Source: Phytoactinopolyspora halophila
Lineage (GTDB): Bacteria; Actinomycetota; Actinomycetes; Jiangellales; Jiangellaceae
DNA: 42,671 nt
Direction of reading: 5' to 3'
Assembly (NCBI RefSeq): GCF_003287285.1
Contig: NZ_QMIG01000035.1
Location: 1-42,671 of the forward strand
Below, piece by piece: positions 35,975-42,671 of this stretch. Positions within the stretch are counted from its first letter, which is position 1, and each line of letters begins with the position of its first letter. The position numbers and the translations under genes were made by a program. Under the pieces are notes generated by a model that was given only the letters and a program-made list of their open reading frames with translations, did no database searches and was not told the origin of the DNA.

Positions 35975-37422
35975 CCGTGCTCACCCCCTCCGGCCGAGCG
36001 CACGTACGTGACCCGCGGAAGCGTGGCGACACGCTCACAACCGTCCGAGTCGTACCAGCTCACCTGCTCGCGGATCTCCTCGTCGAACACCACGCCGAAC
36101 GCATCGTCGTCGAGCGACAGGTAGCCCACCAACTCGGCCAGCCCGTTCTCCAGCGGATTGTCCCGGACGATCTCGGGCAGGCCGACCTGGCTACGATGCT
36201 GCAGCGCCCGCCGTACGTCGCGCGCCAGTGCCGCCCGGTCGACGTAGACCTGCTCGAACATGGCGTCCGCATCGATGTCGTCGTCACCGACGACGACGCT
36301 GCTGTCGATCGGGGTGTTAGCCGTGGGTGTGTAGAGCGGGCGCTCCATCGGCAGTGCAATTGACGGCGCCACCCCGTCAATCTCGAACGTCAGTCTCGGC
36401 GGACCGTGATCACGCAGCTCCAGCGCCGTCGACTCGATGCTGTGCAGCAGGTCCATCGCCCGCCGGTTCTCCAGCCAGGCCTGGTCGTCGAGGAAGCGCC
36501 GGAGCTGGTCAGACAAGACGCGCACCGTCGCCTGAGTCTGCTCTCCGGCGTCGAGCCAGTCATGGTGGATGCGCCGCATCCGCGGGTCACGCTCGCTAAT
36601 GGCCTCCAACTGCTGCACCTTGTCGAGCAGGTCGCTAAGCTCGGACTGCCGCTGCGGCGAGAGCAGGAAGTCGTAGAACGCCTGGAAACTGCGGCCTTGG
36701 TCCGACTCGGCGATCGCGTCGCGGTTGCCGAGCACCTCGTCGAGCAACTCACCTTTCGAGCCGTCCCACGCCGCGATGCGTTCGCGCAACTCACGGTCGA
36801 GCGCCCGGAGGTTCGCTTCCACCTCTCGGAAGTCTGCCAACAGCTCGCGAGCCGTGGCGGCGAACTGCTGGTAGCGATCGCGCAGAGCGGACGGGTCGAG
36901 GACCGGGACGTTGCCCTGCTCCACCTTCGCGATCTCGGTGTCGATCTCCTGTCTCCTCCGGTACAGCTCTGCGAGCCGGATATCCGGATCCTCTTCGGCG
37001 CCGTAGGCGATCTGTCGCAGCAGCTCGAACAGCGTGTTCAGCCGGGACTCGGTACCGACGAACGCGCGGGCCCGAAGCGAGCGAACCCACGACAACGCCT
37101 TCTCGACCGCCGGCATGGCGTCGAAGTGCGCTTCGTCCGTGCCCGTCGGGTAGTACTTGCGCAGCCAGCCGACCTCCGGCTTCGCCCAGTCGTTCAGGTA
37201 CTCACGTGCGGACTTCGGGTACGCCCGCTCACCGAGTCGCTCCTTCAACGCATAGAGCTCGTCGTCCAGCCGGCTGATCAGCTCGGCCGCCGGGACAGAG
37301 CGCGCGTTACCCTCGACGAACACCTTATGCAAGAAACTCAACACCAGAGGTGCGTTGTCGGCACGCAGAAGCCGCCAGGCGGAATCATGCTCGCGCATGA
37401 ACGCAACGTCGTCGAACTGCAT
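35971..37422 (-). CDS. jetA: Wadjet system protein JetA (DUF3375, MukF/kleisin-like)
   Basis: 483 residues, DUF3375. The N-terminus HDSAWRLLRADNAPLVLSFL is the family signature, followed by helical wing domains and a coiled coil (EIDTEIAKVEQGNVPVLDPS). It acts as the kleisin that closes the JetC ring. First gene of jetA-B-C-D. A purine-rich GAGGGAGGG lies about 12 bases before the ATG. Only 1-4 base overlaps occur through the operon, so the four proteins are made in concert. Confidence 0.95.
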   Translation of the reverse strand: MQFDDVAFMREHDSAWRLLRADNAPLVLSFLHKVFVEGNARSVPAAELISRLDDELYALKERLGERAYPKSAREYLNDWAKPEVGWLRKYYPTGTDEAHFDAMPAVEKALSWVRSLRARAFVGTESRLNTLFELLRQIAYGAEEDPDIRLAELYRRRQEIDTEIAKVEQGNVPVLDPSALRDRYQQFAATARELLADFREVEANLRALDRELRERIAAWDGSKGELLDEVLGNRDAIAESDQGRSFQAFYDFLLSPQRQSELSDLLDKVQQLEAISERDPRMRRIHHDWLDAGEQTQATVRVLSDQLRRFLDDQAWLENRRAMDLLHSIESTALELRDHGPPRLTFEIDGVAPSIALPMERPLYTPTANTPIDSSVVVGDDDIDADAMFEQVYVDRAALARDVRRALQHRSQVGLPEIVRDNPLENGLAELVGYLSLDDDAFGVVFDEEIREQVSWYDSDGCERVATLPRVTYVRSAGGGEHG

Positions 37423-37600
37423 CCGGCGGTACGCCCTCCCTCGTCATCGACTTATGGGACATGCTAGGCGTACCCCCAGACAGAACCACCACCAGCGTCT
37501 CTGTCGTCTCCGCCATGGCCTGCCGAAATTCGCGATCAAAGTCGCCAGCCCCCTCGGGCAACAACGCCGCCCGCATCGCCCAAGGTCTGAACCAACCCAC
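37385..37600 (-). CDS. Small DUF6247-like protein, probably C-terminally truncated
   Basis: 71 residues. MRAALLPEGAGDFDREFRQA followed by MAETTETL is the start typical of the small actinobacterial DUF6247 family, whose members usually end in a WRRIA helix. Here that helix is replaced by unrelated sequence (VVVLSGGTPSMSHK). The frame overlaps the first 38 bases of jetA. It is probably a relic, though read in the same direction as the Wadjet operon. Confidence 0.4.
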   Translation of the reverse strand: MGWFRPWAMRAALLPEGAGDFDREFRQAMAETTETLVVVLSGGTPSMSHKSMTREGVPPDAVRRRCVHARA

Positions 37601-37635
37601 CCACAGGCCTACGCGCGAGTTGGCATATCAAGGGG

Positions 37636-37649
37636 CGTTACATGTAACG
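37636..37649. promoter_or_regulatory. mazEF operator palindrome
   Basis: CGTTACATGTAACG is a perfect 14-base palindrome eight bases upstream of the mazE ATG, with TTGGCA about 12 bases before it. It probably overlaps the -10 region; no ribosome site is present, so a leaderless or weakly translated antitoxin is likely. Confidence 0.55.
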
Positions 37650-37657
37650 TTGAATGT

Positions 37658-37888
37658 ATGGCGACAAGCAACAAGGATCGCGTCCGCGCACACCGGGAAC
37701 GGTTGCGCCAGCATGGGCTGCGCCCGATCCAGATCTGGGTCCCCGACGTCACCTCGCCGCAGTTCGCCGCCGAAGCACACCGCCAGTCCACGCTCGCCGA
37801 CGCCAGCACCCACGCAGACGACGACCAGGCGTTCGCCGACGCGTTGCAGACGCCGACATGGGACGAGGCGGCCGGAGACGACGAGTGA
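37658..37888 (+). CDS. MazE-like antitoxin (DUF3018 type)
   Basis: 76 residues from ATG 37658. KDRVRAHRERLRQHGLRPIQ followed by IWVPDVTSPQFAAEAHRQS is the pattern of the DUF3018/antitoxin-MazE family; the acidic tail (DDDQAFADAL, DEAAGDDE) would bind the toxin. The stop overlaps the toxin start as GTGA. Confidence 0.9.
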   Translation: MATSNKDRVRAHRERLRQHGLRPIQIWVPDVTSPQFAAEAHRQSTLADASTHADDDQAFADALQTPTWDEAAGDDE

Positions 37889-38211
37889 AACGAGGTGAGG
37901 TGTGGACCTCGGCCGGACCCGGCTACGCCACCAAGCCTCGACCCGTCGTCATCATCCAAGATGACCGCTTCGATGCCACGGCCTCAATCACGGTCGCGCT
38001 GGTCACTACCGACCGCACCGACCTCCCGCTGTTCCGCATCCCGGTCGAACCGGAAGAGCTCAACGGCCTGCGCCAACCCAGCGCAGTCATGACCGACAAA
38101 GTCATGACTATACGTCGCGACCAGCTCGGCACACGCATCGGACGCCTATCCGACGAACAGATGGTGCAGATCAACCGCGCACTCGTCGTCTTCCTCGGCA
38201 TCGCCGCATAA
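37885..38211 (+). CDS. mazF: MazF/PemK-family endoribonuclease toxin
   Basis: 108 residues, GTG start. KRGEVWTSAGPGYATKPRPV with VIIQDDRFD is the MazF loop and strand 2, SITVALVTTD the central strand, and QPSAVMTDKVMTIRRDQLG the conserved S-x-V-x-x-DK-x-x-TI-RR block. MazF proteins cut RNA at short single-stranded sites. Directly behind its antitoxin; the pair sits between the Wadjet promoter region and the recombinase remnants. Confidence 0.93.
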   Translation: MKRGEVWTSAGPGYATKPRPVVIIQDDRFDATASITVALVTTDRTDLPLFRIPVEPEELNGLRQPSAVMTDKVMTIRRDQLGTRIGRLSDEQMVQINRALVVFLGIAA

Positions 38212-38352
38212 ACCCCACACCCGCATTTGGGCTGGTCAACACATTTCAGGGGATCCGAAGGGAACGAGAATTTCGCCAGGCTGCTGCAAACCGGCCAGCC
38301 TGTATCAATGTTTCACCTCTTCAAAACTCTAAATTCGAACAAACATTCTGGG

Positions 38353-38379
38353 CGTGTCCGAGGAGCGACTTGACCACCT
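38353..38379 (+). repeat. Dispersed direct repeat, copy 3 (tRNA-3'-end-like)
   Basis: GTGTCCGAGGAGCGACTTG and eight more bases; 23 of 27 match copy 2. It is 142 bases after mazF and just before the recombinase remnants, marking the right side of the Wadjet/MazEF block. Confidence 0.55.
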
Positions 38380-38479
38380 ACCACACGCGCACAGCGCTGC
38401 AGCTAGGCGGTTGACCTGCTCCGACGCGGAATACATCCGTGACGCTACCCTATCTACTCAGCAGTCAAGCGGCTCGCGT

Positions 38480-39035
38480 TGTCGTCCTGGAGATCCACGA
38501 GAAGTTGAGCAGGCGCTCGGACTCGACCGTGCGGACGTCATGTTGGACGACGCGGTGCTGCGGGTGAGCGGCAAGAACGACGTCCGGTTGGTGCCGCTGC
38601 ATGACACCACGGTTGCGATGCTCACCAGCTACGCCGCCCGGCGTGACCGGATCTGCACCGAGGTCGCCTCATCGGCGTTCTTCGTTACCCGCTCCGGACA
38701 GCGCATGCAGCAGCGCTGGGTGCAGCAGACTTTCGCCAAGCTGCTGGCCCTGGCCGCCATCCAAACCCCGCCGGATCGGCGGCGTCCCAGGATTCATGAT
38801 CTGAGACACACCTTCGCGGTCGCCACCCTGATCAACTGGCAACGCGACGGCATCAACGTGCACACCCGGCTACCGGTGTTGTCCACGTATCTCGGGCACT
38901 CGTCGTCGGAGGCGACGTACTGGTACCTGCAGGCCCGTCCCCGAGCTCCTCGGCCTCGCCGCCGCCCGACTCGAATCCGGCGTCGACGGCACATACGATC
39001 ACGCGGCGGACGGGCAGCCCGGGAGGCAGCGATGA
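38480..39035 (+). pseudogene. Tyrosine recombinase remnant 1 (5' truncated, frameshifted)
   Basis: The catalytic half of a phage-integrase-type recombinase is visible: VLRVSGKNDVRLVPLHDTTV, then RIHDLRHTFAVATL (the H-x-x-R box) and LSTYLGHSSSEATYWYLQA (the GH and catalytic Tyr region). The N-terminal domain and first Arg box are missing. One extra C near 38940 shifts the frame; in the other frame the end reads VPELLGLAAARLE and stops at 39035, overlapping the start of the next recombinase by four bases (ATGA), as in recombinase clusters. Confidence 0.75.
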
Positions 39036-39906
39036 CCACGCTCGCGCCCATCTTCGCTACCGAGCCAGTTGGATCTGACCGACCTGGACGCCGCCACCAT
39101 CGGCGCCTTTCTGACCCACCTGGAGACAGTCCGCGGGAACAGCCCCGCCACACGCAACAACCGGTTGGCGGCGATCCACTCGCTGTTCCGCTACACCGCC
39201 CTGCAAGGCTCCCGAGCACATGCACCTGATCAGCCGGGTCCTGGCGATCCAGCCCAAGCGCACCACGACCACCGTCGTCAGCTACCTCACCAGCGCTGAA
39301 CTCGACGCGATGCTCGCCACTCCGAACCCCTCCACCTGGCACGGCCGCCGTGACCGTGCACTGCTTGTGCTCGCCGCCCAAACCGGGCTCCGCGTCTCCG
39401 AGCTGACCCAGTTCACCATCGACGACGCGCACGTGGACACCGGCGCGCATATCTCCTGCCACGGCAAAGGCCGCAAAGACCGATGCACGCCGCTGACCAG
39501 CCACACCGTCGGCGTCCTCACCGAGTGGCTCGCCCAACGTCACGCTCGCGGGACGGCTCCGCTGCTCTGCACCCGCAGCGGAACTCCGATGTCCCGTGAC
39601 ACCGTCAGCCACCTGACCAGGAAATACGCCAGCACGGCGGCAGCCACGTGTCCCTCACTTGCGACCAAGAAGCCCACTCCGCACACCCTCAGACACACCG
39701 CTGCGATGACTCTCCTACGCGCCGGTATCGACATCACCGTCATCGTCGTGTGGCTCGACCACGAGAGCCCAACCTCCACCCGCATCTACCTGCACGCCGA
39801 CATGGCGCTCAAAGAACAGGCAGTCGCTCGCACCAGCCCGCCCGAGCTCGGGTCCGTCCGCTACAAGGCCCCCGACAGCTTCCTGGCCTTCCTCGACCAG
39901 CTCTGA
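39032..39906 (+). pseudogene. Tyrosine recombinase remnant 2 (internal deletion and frameshifts)
   Basis: The start MTTLAPIFAT is normal for this group but is joined out of frame at about 39055 to LDLTDLDAATIGAFLTHLET and VRGNSPATRNNRLAAIHSLF, and again shifts near 39208 before HLISRVLAIQP. The rest is intact: AAQTGLRVSELTQF (Arg), HGKGRKDRCTPL (Lys), PHTLRHTAAMTLL (H-x-x-R), WLDHESPTSTRIYLHADMAL (H and Tyr). The core-binding domain is partly lost, so the enzyme is inactive. Order and overlap with remnant 1 resemble RIT (recombinase-in-trio) elements. Confidence 0.78.
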
Positions 39907-39930
39907 CCACCACGCATCATCATCAGTACG

Positions 39931-40000
39931 GGTTATGCCGCACCACCGAAGAGCCCTCACCGCCCTGAACAGCGCACACCAGCGACGGTGCGGCATAACC
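39931..40000. repeat. Inverted repeat flanking a 42-base loop, possible RIT-element end
   Basis: GGTTATGCCGCACC (39931-39944) and GGTGCGGCATAACC (39987-40000) are perfect 14-base inverted copies. They lie 25 bases after the last recombinase stop, where RIT-type elements carry their terminal palindromes. Confidence 0.6.
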
Positions 40001-40013
40001 ACACACTCGTCAT

Positions 40014-40049
40014 AAGGGACCTAATGACGACTTCGTCATTAGGTCCCTT
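40014..40049. repeat. Perfect 36-base hairpin in transposase remnant
   Basis: Arms AAGGGACCTAATGACGA and TCGTCATTAGGTCCCTT (17 bases each) with two bases between. Similarity to the IS701 transposase breaks off exactly inside the right arm, after DETGDVKKG, so the hairpin marks a rearrangement junction. Confidence 0.8.
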
Positions 40050-40340
40050 CTTGACGTCGCCGGTCTCGTCCACCACCAGCATCGCCTCGTCATCGCCCAG
40101 ACCGGTCGTGACGTAGTTACGCAGGTCGTCCCGCACTCCGTCGGCGTCCCAGGACGCCCTGAACAACAGGTTCTGCAGTGCATCCGGGCTCTGGTGTCCG
40201 AGGTGTTCGGCTATCGTCCAGCAGTTCTTGGATGGCAGGTCTGACATCAACCCCGTGACCAGATCACACGCGTTCTGATAACGACTCCATCCGGGGAAAC
40301 CGCGATGCGATACGAGACATCAGCCCGTCACGCTCGCGCC
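40040..40340 (-). pseudogene. IS701-family transposase remnant
   Basis: The minus strand encodes NACDLVTGLMSDLPSKNCWT, IAEHLGHQSPDALQNLLFRA, DDLRNYVTTGLGD and MLVVDETGDVKKG, the N-terminal third of an IS701-type transposase up to the first Asp of the DDE triad. Upstream the frame breaks (ASRFPRMES then a stop in the next codons), and downstream it stops at the hairpin. The catalytic domain is lost. Confidence 0.75.
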
Positions 40341-40741
40341 GCAATTGATCAACGTCTACGCTGGGTCCTGCGGCCACCGTAAGATCATTTTGAGTCTTCA
40401 CAAACCAAGATCATCGAGCGGTGGCCGCTTCATATCCAGCACCGACACGCCCAAGATCACGATCTACGGCTGGAGTACTAGCGTCGTCACACCTTCAGCT
40501 GTCACGAGTCGGCAGAATTGCCCGTCATCTGGCCCCTTTTACACACGCTCAAGCATTGGTAGTTTCCCAGGTAGTCGACTGATGCATCAGGAAACTGGCG
40601 ACTCGGTTGTACCGAGTAGGTTTGTTGTAAGTCAATGCTTGTTCTCCACGTCGCTCTATCGCTCCGGAAGGATTCTGCAACCGTTAGTCGTCGAACTGCG
40701 CTGGGGTAAAGTCTTGTATTCGTAGGAGTGGGTGATTATTT
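40341..40741. other. Lower-GC intergenic region upstream of the secreted protein gene
   Basis: No gene is visible. Base composition drops compared with the left side. An inverted pair AGTTTCC/GGAAACT spans about 40560-40597. The promoter of the following gene must be here, and GGAG lies about 12 bases before its ATG. Confidence 0.4.
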
Positions 40742-41284
40742 ATGTCCCTTTGGTCGATTAGGCGAGCGGCGGCACTGCTGATTGCTTTATCACTCGGACT
40801 GTTCTCTATGGCTTCCGCAAGTGCTGCGGAGTCGAGCGAGACTGACCACCCCTCGGGCAGATTTATGGAATTCAAGGATGACGAGCCAATAGTGATTGTC
40901 CCCCACACCCCTGATGGGGATGACTCGAAACCCTTGCAGGATGAATGCCACGGAGATGTTGACAGGCCGGTGCTCAGCGGAAACACTATCTCAACCGAAG
41001 GATACCTGACAGATTGCACCGGTGAACCTCCTGACTCTTGCTGGTTGCAGGCAGAGATTCAGATATACAACGAGTTCGACCGTACATGGGAGCCTTACGC
41101 GGCAGGACCGGAAAACAACAATTGCCCACCGCCCCGCCGTACTTCGCCTGTGTCTGCATCATGTGAGCCCAATGATACGTCTTACTCCTACCGTGGCTAT
41201 CTTGAGGTAGTAGTAACATGGTTTGGGTCGGAGCCAATAGAGGCTCGCAAAGGTACAGGATCCCTCACGGTTCCGTGCCTTTGA
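40742..41284 (+). CDS. Hypothetical secreted protein with six cysteines
   Basis: 180 residues. The signal peptide is RRAAALLIALSLGLFSMA with a likely cut after ASA near residue 28. The mature part (about 150 residues) is acidic and has six Cys (DEC, TDC, SCW, NNC, ASC, PCL), suited to three disulfides, and a beta-rich pattern (WLQAEIQIYNEFDRTWEPYA, YRGYLEVVVTWFG). I recognise no family. AT-richer codons than the neighbours suggest transfer. The next gene begins directly at its stop. Confidence 0.75.
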   Translation: MSLWSIRRAAALLIALSLGLFSMASASAAESSETDHPSGRFMEFKDDEPIVIVPHTPDGDDSKPLQDECHGDVDRPVLSGNTISTEGYLTDCTGEPPDSCWLQAEIQIYNEFDRTWEPYAAGPENNNCPPPRRTSPVSASCEPNDTSYSYRGYLEVVVTWFGSEPIEARKGTGSLTVPCL

Positions 41285-41830
41285 ATGGGCCGAAACAACG
41301 AACGAATTAGGTGCTATCACGTGACTGAGCCCCCAGGGATTTCCATTGCGAGAGGACGCTCGGAAGGTCCGCCAGCAGATGAACTGCCCGCGGTGATTCC
41401 CGATATCATTGTTCTGGCCTACTCTAGCGATACAGTTCTGACGATTGAGAATCTTCAAGTATTCTCTAGAGGCTTGTTTTTGACGCTTGGCATGAGATTT
41501 TCTGCGGACTATATAGAGCGAACCAGCAGTGTGTCCAGCGTGCGGGAGAAGAGCGTTGGGCGAGAAATCGAGCTTAGCGCTCGCCTTGACCGAAGTGATT
41601 CTCTTGTGCATGTTGCCGATCTCGGCGGAATGGGCTCCGCTCGCCTGTGGCATCGATCATATTGGATGACACCGTTACCAGGTGACAATACAGATAATAT
41701 CACGTTTCGAGTGGTAAGTTCCGCGCATGGACTTGTGGGGGAATCCCGGATGCCGGTCGAGAGAATACTGGGCGCGGCGCAGCATGTAACGAGCCTATTT
41801 AAAGAGAATTCAGGCGATACGCAGTCGTAG
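41285..41830 (+). CDS. Hypothetical actinobacterial protein, partner of the secreted protein
   Basis: 181 residues; the ATG follows the previous stop without a gap, so it is co-translated. There is no signal peptide or membrane segment. The layout (DIIVLAYSSDTVLTIENLQV, FSRGLFLTLGMRF, HVADLGGMGS, SYWMTPLPG, ITFRVVSSAHGL, MPVERILGAAQHVTSLF) recalls a family of unnamed actinobacterial proteins with a W/YW-x-x-PLP motif and a final helix; this is my impression and no function is known. Same lower-GC codon use as the gene before. Confidence 0.65.
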   Translation: MGRNNERIRCYHVTEPPGISIARGRSEGPPADELPAVIPDIIVLAYSSDTVLTIENLQVFSRGLFLTLGMRFSADYIERTSSVSSVREKSVGREIELSARLDRSDSLVHVADLGGMGSARLWHRSYWMTPLPGDNTDNITFRVVSSAHGLVGESRMPVERILGAAQHVTSLFKENSGDTQS

Positions 41831-42063
41831 TCGGTGGTTGGTCGTAAGGGCCATCAGAGTCGCCGCCCATGCATCGCGACGTACCTACGATGATCCGGCT
41901 TAGCCAGAGCTAGCCTCAGTTCTGTTCAGTTAGGTCGGTGACACTTCACAGACCGGTTGCTCGTTCGGGCGGGGCTAATCCGTGTGATGGGCTCGTGGCC
42001 CCACCCCGATCCCGCGAGCCTCGCTCGGCGACGGCGACCGCGAGATCGGCGTCATAGGCGACC

Positions 42064-42436
42064 CTACCGCGTTCGGCCAACTCCGCTATCTCGGTCAACG
42101 AGGCACCGAAGTCTCAGACGCTCGGCAAGCGCCGCCACCGACGCATCTGTGCCGCCGAGTGGAAGGTCCGCGTATTTCTCGACCAACTCGACACAGCGCC
42201 CGAGATCACTGTCGGTCGGTGGTTCGATCTTGAAACGTCGCGATCGGAGTGACCGCAGGAACCTCGCCTCCGCCGCCGGTCCCCCCTGCACGCTCGATCA
42301 TGAACGTCGCTTCAGCCACAACCAGAGCCGGAACGACCAGAGTCCGAGACGACTTCGCCAGAAGTTCGCGACAAGCCTCATGATCTGGATCCTTCCGGTT
42401 CGCCGCAGCGACAAGCGGACCCGTATCAACGATCAC
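42064..42436 (-). pseudogene. VapC-like PIN toxin, frameshifted
   Basis: From GTG 42436 the first frame reads VIVDTGPLVAAANRKDPDHE and LVVPALVVAEATFMIERAGG; after a run of six C (42281-42286, G on the coding strand) the next frame continues EARFLRSLRSRRFKIEPPTD and GGTDASVAALAERL. Removing one base of the run restores a normal PIN protein with Asp, Glu and TDAS Asp in place. The sequence after AERL no longer looks like VapC, so the C-terminus may be lost as well. The start overlaps the antitoxin stop (GTGA). Confidence 0.7.
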
Positions 42437-42612
42437 GACTGGCCAAAACCGTGCTCCGCGAGGAACGCGTCGGCGTCGCAAGCCGCCACCTCGTCGGAAT
42501 CAAAGGACGCCACAAACTCCAACGGGTCAGGTTCCGCCGACGCTTCCTCAAGCAAACGAGCAGCCGACACCGCCGGCTCCACGCCTTCCCGTTCAGCCCG
42601 GCGGCGGAACAC
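42433..42612 (-). CDS. Small antitoxin of the frameshifted VapC
   Basis: 59 residues from GTG 42612, preceded by GGGAGG at six bases. The acidic C-terminus (FDSDEVAACDADAFLAEHGF) resembles toxin-binding tails; the basic N-terminus (VFRRRAEREGVEPA) may bind DNA or follow a missing domain. Overlap of four bases with the toxin start supports the pairing. Short enough to be easily overlooked. Confidence 0.6.
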   Translation of the reverse strand: MFRRRAEREGVEPAVSAARLLEEASAEPDPLEFVASFDSDEVAACDADAFLAEHGFGQS

Positions 42613-42671
42613 GTTCCGCCTCCCGCCGGTACTGGGACCAGATGTCCAAGGATCTGCGGCCGGTCTATACC

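Noticed and set aside
27857..38379. A complete tRNA gene at the repeats
   Set aside because: Only a T-loop/acceptor-like end can be seen; no anticodon arm or D arm lies at the expected distance in any copy.

Overview
The DNA is uniformly GC-rich, with actinobacterial codon use, frequent GTG starts, LacI/IclR/TetR regulators, PIN and MazF toxin-antitoxin pairs and an ESX (type VII) style secretion substrate. This suggests a high-GC soil or plant-associated actinobacterium, possibly of the Jiangella/Phytoactinopolyspora kind; the genus is a guess. A lower-GC island lies near 40.3-41.9 kb.

Region 1 (1-13.4 kb) is a catabolic locus. A large secreted golvesin-domain protein, which runs off the left edge, an ABC sugar-type importer (binding lipoprotein and two permeases) and an IclR regulator lie on the minus strand. 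Divergent from them are a mandelate racemase/enolase-family dehydratase, a DapA-like aldolase, an SDR dehydrogenase and a LacI regulator, followed by a convergent type I sulfatase. Four near-identical LacI-type operators (core TGWAWCGWTWCA, one copy with a mismatch) stand before the golvesin protein, the LacI gene and the sulfatase, so these genes probably form one regulon for a possibly sulfated sugar-acid-containing glycan.

Region 2 (13.6-23 kb) is mixed. It holds a frameshifted LuxR/TPR regulator, a methyltransferase cut off by a FitAB/VapBC-like toxin-antitoxin pair, a PIN toxin remnant, a secreted phosphodiester glycosidase fused to a metallophosphoesterase, a 2-hydroxyacid dehydrogenase and a VapBC pair with a clear direct-repeat operator.

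Region 3 (23.2-27.7 kb) holds a three-gene unit on the minus strand: an EspC-like type VII secretion protein, a lipoprotein, and a 617-residue protein with an ESX-like helical N-terminus, RTX calcium-binding repeats and a C-terminal M91-type HELGH zinc protease domain. It looks like an exported polymorphic effector. A TetR regulator and a divergent dehalogenase-like hydrolase share a 35-bp perfect inverted repeat.

Region 4 (27.7-40.3 kb) is a defence and mobility island. It has a MazF-like protein with an overlapping small basic gene, an orphan Imm5-like immunity protein, decayed GNAT sequence, a complete Wadjet plasmid-defence operon (jetABCD), a MazEF pair, remnants of two tyrosine recombinases arranged like a RIT element, and an IS701-type transposase remnant. 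Three direct repeats resembling a tRNA 3' end lie at 27.86, 29.11 and 38.35 kb; the last two bracket the Wadjet/MazEF block.

Region 5 (40.3-42.7 kb) has a lower-GC pair of unknown genes (a secreted six-cysteine protein and a cytoplasmic partner) and a VapBC pair whose toxin carries a frameshift in a C6 run.
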